Of a stretch of DNA of 64,000 nt, positions 61,581 to 64,000 are shown piece by piece. The notes below the pieces were generated by a model. That model was given only the letters and a program-made list of their open reading frames with translations. It searched no databases and was not told where the DNA came from. The DNA is from an uncultured Bacteroidia bacterium (GTDB lineage Bacteria > Bacteroidota > Bacteroidia > Bacteroidales > F082), in assembly GCA_902785755.1 (NCBI GenBank), contig CACZZO010000025.1, positions 1 through 64,000 on the forward strand, in the 5' to 3' direction. The number at the start of each line of letters is the position of its first letter. Position 1 is the stretch's first letter. Both the position numbers and the translations under genes were made by a program.

Positions 61581-62273
61581 TCAGAACATGATGCCCGCTT
61601 CAACTCCGATGAAGTTGTTGCGCAAGATACTGCCTGTCTGCTTCTCTAACGAACGCACAAAAGCGTTGGAAAAGGCATGATCGAAAGAGATTTGGACAAA
61701 AGTACACAAGTTCCTATTGATTTCATATTCAGCACCCAAGCCGAAGACCATCGACAGTTGGAGCAAACGGTATTGATAGGAGCAATTGTCATACGTTTTG
61801 CCATCGGAAGAGACCCAATAAAACTCGTAACTATCCTTACACAAGTCCTTGATATTAAAACTAATACCACCTCCAGCCTCCATAAAAGCGCTGAACGAAT
61901 CGAAAATCTCAAACCTTAATTTGGCCTTGAGCGGAATCTCGACATTGGTGGCTTTCAGATGGCGCGACACCATCACATTGGCATCCTCCAAAAAATCCTC
62001 AACCAACCTGCGGTCGGTGAAAGAATATTTCATCCGCAACAGATTGAGGTTCACGCCAGAAGAAATCGCGACATGGTCGTTGAAATAACGGTCATGGATC
62101 ACTCCGACACTGAAACCTACCCTCATGCCATCATTCTTTGTGGCAGTGGAGCCAGAACTGGCCCAGTCAAAAGTCGGCCCAACCTTGAGTCCGAACCTCA
62201 CATCTTTAGGCTGAGCGTTGCCCATCGTGGCAAACATAACTACTAAACTGAAAATCAATAATATCCTTCTCAT
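61581..62273 (-). CDS. PorT-like outer-membrane beta-barrel protein
   Basis: 230 residues from the ATG at 62273 (MRRILLIFSLVVMFATMGNAQ); an ATG at 62318 lies upstream of the -7 box. Mature part has the PorT-type barrel pattern: FGLKVGPTFDWASSG, NVEIPLKAKLRFEIFDSF, AFMEAGGGISFNI and the final NNFIGVEAGIMF. May be PorT of the T9SS or a general barrel protein; the sequence does not settle this. Confidence 0.72.
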   Translation of the reverse strand: MRRILLIFSLVVMFATMGNAQPKDVRFGLKVGPTFDWASSGSTATKNDGMRVGFSVGVIHDRYFNDHVAISSGVNLNLLRMKYSFTDRRLVEDFLEDANVMVSRHLKATNVEIPLKAKLRFEIFDSFSAFMEAGGGISFNIKDLCKDSYEFYWVSSDGKTYDNCSYQYRLLQLSMVFGLGAEYEINRNLCTFVQISFDHAFSNAFVRSLEKQTGSILRNNFIGVEAGIMF

Positions 62274-62293
62274 AATAACATATTTTTGAGCTA

Positions 62294-62301
62294 CAAAAGT
62301 A
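62294..62301 (-). promoter_or_regulatory. -7 box of the PorT-like gene
   Basis: TACTTTTG on the minus strand, 21 bases before the ATG at 62273. Confidence 0.5.
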
Positions 62302-62343
62302 ATTATTTTTGCCGACATTTCCCAAAAATTGAAAAATGATTCT

Positions 62344-62351
62344 TACTTTTG
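62344..62351 (+). promoter_or_regulatory. -7 box of the divergent beta-barrel gene
   Basis: TACTTTTG on the plus strand, 40 bases before the ATG at 62391. Confidence 0.5.
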
Positions 62352-62390
62352 CCGCAAATTCATCAAATCATTCACTAAAACACATCAAAA

Positions 62391-63110
62391 ATGAAAAAGA
62401 CGTTTTTACTGATTGCAGCCCTGCTGATGATGGGCAGTACTGCTTTTGCCGGTGGCGGCCTCGACTTTGGCATTGGCCCTAAAGTTGGTTATCAAACCGC
62501 GAATCTCTCCTACCAAAAAGAAGACATCAAGGCTGGATTTGCCAACCATTTCACTCTTGGCCTGTTCGGTCGCATCGAAATTGGCGGCTTCTATGTGCAG
62601 CCAGAGGCTCTCTGGTTCAAGACATCGAATGTTTTTGACCTGAATACCAATGTACACCAAGATGTCATTATCGGCGACATCACCATTCCTGACGGTGGCA
62701 AGGTTGATTTCACCCTGAACGCCATGAACATCCAAGTGCCGATTTTCTTGGGCTACAAGTACGAAATCATCGACGACCTCATTGCCATTCGCGCCCAAGT
62801 AGGCCCAACGCTCAATTTCACCTTGCCTCAAAAGACTTTGGTGAGCCAGTCAGTTGGCAACATCGAGCCTACTGAAATCGATAACGAGACATTCGACACC
62901 AAAAAAATCGCTTTCGGTATGCAAGGCGGCCTCGGCGTGGATGTGTTCGACAGACTCACGCTCGACATCAACTACAACTTCGGCATCACCAAGTTGTTCG
63001 GTGCCAGCCTTATCAACAACACGGAATGGGGCCAATACATCGACACCAACAACATTTCCAATGTCCACACCAATATGTTTATGGTGACCATTGGTTACAA
63101 GTTCCTGTAA
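62391..63110 (+). CDS. Outer-membrane beta-barrel protein
   Basis: 239 residues. Signal peptide MKKTFLLIAALLMMGSTAFA. Barrel-like strands: FGIGPKVGYQTANLSYQ, TLGLFGRIEIGGFYVQPEALWF, IQVPIFLGYKYEIIDDL and the C-terminal MFMVTIGYKFL with the final aromatic residue expected for outer-membrane insertion. Divergent from the PorT-like gene at 61581 and probably a distant relative. Followed by a strong terminator. Confidence 0.75.
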   Translation: MKKTFLLIAALLMMGSTAFAGGGLDFGIGPKVGYQTANLSYQKEDIKAGFANHFTLGLFGRIEIGGFYVQPEALWFKTSNVFDLNTNVHQDVIIGDITIPDGGKVDFTLNAMNIQVPIFLGYKYEIIDDLIAIRAQVGPTLNFTLPQKTLVSQSVGNIEPTEIDNETFDTKKIAFGMQGGLGVDVFDRLTLDINYNFGITKLFGASLINNTEWGQYIDTNNISNVHTNMFMVTIGYKFL

Positions 63111-63130
63111 TCCATAGATTTAAAAACAAA

Positions 63131-63175
63131 AAAGAGCGTTGTGCATCTTTCCGATGTGCGACGCTTTTCTTTTTT
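63131..63175 (+). terminator. Intrinsic terminator after the beta-barrel gene
   Basis: AGCGTTGTGCATC pairs with GATGTGCGACGCT (G-U pairs allowed) around TTTCC. T-rich sequence follows on the plus strand and A-rich sequence precedes it. Confidence 0.8.
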
Positions 63176-63207
63176 GACATTTTTTCGCCGCATCAAGGAA
63201 TTTTGTC

Positions 63208-63215
63208 TATTTTTG
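63208..63215 (+). promoter_or_regulatory. -7 box of the aminopeptidase gene
   Basis: TATTTTTG on the plus strand, 21 bases before the ATG at 63236. Confidence 0.6.
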
Positions 63216-63235
63216 AAATTCCAAAATCGCATGAT

Positions 63236-64000
63236 ATGAATACACCAATTCCCAACCGCCTTTTCATCCGAAACAGGGCAAATTTTGCGGCACAACTGCC
63301 GCCCAAGTCGGTGGCCGTCTTCACCGCCAACGAACCTATGCCGCGCAACGGCGACGAGTTCTATCCATTCCGGCAACAGTCTGATTTCTTTTACCTTACG
63401 GGTATCAACGAGGAGAACGCCTTTCTCCTCATCGCGCCCGACTATCCCATCGAAGACTTGCGCGAAATCCTTTTCATTGAGCCTTACGACGAAGTGAAAG
63501 CCACTTGGCAAGGCGAAATGCTCGACAACGCCCAAGCCGCCGAACTTTCGGGCGTGAAAACCATCAAAGGGAGCAACGCTTTTTGGCAATTCCTGAACGA
63601 CATCGCGCTTTCTGGCTACGCCGACACGATTTTTATGAACAGCTACGAGTACCCGAAATACGAGTGCGCCGTGGAAACCATACAAAAACGATTCGTTAAG
63701 CAGGTGAAGGAACGCTATCCGATGCACAACTACGGCCGCACCGCCCCGATTCTCAATGCTTTGCGCATGATCAAATCGGAAGACGAAATCGCCATCACTC
63801 GGCAGGCTTGCGACATTACAGCAAAGGCATTCCGCCGTTGCTTGGAAACCGTGAAGCCGGGAATGAACGAATACGAGGTTCAGGCCGAAATCGAGTACAT
63901 TTTCAAGAAAAACAACGCTTCGGGCCACGCCTACGCGCCCATCATCGCGGGAGGCAAAAACGCCTGTTGCCTGCATTATTGCAAGAACCAAAGCCTCTTG
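63236..64000 (+). CDS. pepP: Xaa-Pro aminopeptidase (partial, runs off the window)
   Basis: The first 255 residues are present; the frame is open at the window edge. M24B metallopeptidase that removes an N-terminal residue preceding proline. N-terminal aminopeptidase P domain: MPRNGDEFYPFRQQSDFFYLTGINEEN, near residues 35-61. Then RMIKSEDEIAITRQACDITAKAF starts the pitta-bread catalytic domain, and GHAYAPIIAGGKNACCLHYC leads toward the first metal ligands, which lie beyond the window. The ATG at 63231 is followed by an immediate stop and is rejected. Confidence 0.92.
   Translation, partial: MNTPIPNRLFIRNRANFAAQLPPKSVAVFTANEPMPRNGDEFYPFRQQSDFFYLTGINEENAFLLIAPDYPIEDLREILFIEPYDEVKATWQGEMLDNAQAAELSGVKTIKGSNAFWQFLNDIALSGYADTIFMNSYEYPKYECAVETIQKRFVKQVKERYPMHNYGRTAPILNALRMIKSEDEIAITRQACDITAKAFRRCLETVKPGMNEYEVQAEIEYIFKKNNASGHAYAPIIAGGKNACCLHYCKNQSLL

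Overview
This window looks like the chromosome of an uncultured member of the Bacteroidales (phylum Bacteroidota). Four things point there. Nearly every gene with a convincing start is preceded by the Bacteroidota -7 promoter box TAnnTTTG (TATTTTTG, TACTTTTG, TATCTTTG or TACCTTTG). Several secreted proteins end in type IX secretion (T9SS) sorting domains of the type A or CHU/gliding class. There are SusC-like TonB-dependent receptor, PorT-like and FISUMP-like cell-surface proteins. Threonine breakdown uses the epimerase-type threonine dehydrogenase next to kbl. There are no rRNA genes, no CRISPR array and no recognisable complete insertion sequence; one tRNA (Asp) is present.

Layout. 0-6 kb: a large PEP-synthase/PPDK-like protein and an orphan DUF4143 AAA ATPase. 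5.7-11.4 kb: an accessory region in which three small two-gene modules (HicBA, ParE with antitoxin, and a DUF6169-like gene with a 50-residue partner) are each followed by a palindrome-rich repeat block carrying the 3' tail of a FISUMP-type lipoprotein gene. An intact FISUMP lipoprotein gene and a small C-terminally anchored exported protein come next. 11.6-19.5 kb: membrane-linked AraC regulator, gapA, a CHU-type T9SS protein, mscL, prfC, a second HicAB and tRNA-Asp. 19.5-33 kb: a tight operon ending in comEC, then surE/lpxB, maf, a CdiA-tail-like orphan, the tdh-kbl threonine pathway, and an AAA ATPase framed by 33-nt palindromes. 33-44 kb: T9SS esterase, a T9SS protein with a terminator-containing structured leader, YafQ-type TA, cysS, patatin, a GT2-pyrC-MORN operon, and a third AAA ATPase framed by 49-nt hairpin units. 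44-52 kb: tandem duplicate GDIF-family genes, a frameshifted DUF5689/DUF6359 lipoprotein, a TonB-dependent receptor and an Rpn-family nuclease bracketed by copies of the receptor gene's 5' end. 52-60 kb: a SIR2-HerA antiphage system with a KTSC-domain gene and a HEPN-like small gene, a FISUMP surface protein with a second attenuator-like leader, and HipAB. 60-64 kb: exported endonuclease/phosphatase, two beta-barrel proteins, and the start of an Xaa-Pro aminopeptidase.

How it fits together. Housekeeping genes alternate with accessory islands. The accessory genes are mostly toxin-antitoxin or defence modules and surface proteins, and they are repeatedly associated with gene-specific palindromic DNA. 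The receptor, OB-fold-like lipoprotein and exported endonuclease/phosphatase together suggest uptake or processing of extracellular nucleic acid or phosphate esters. The best candidates for undescribed biology are the TA cassette array with FISUMP tails, the palindrome-framed AAA ATPases, the two attenuator-like leaders, the REPIN-like hairpin pairs, and the KTSC and HEPN genes beside SIR2-HerA.
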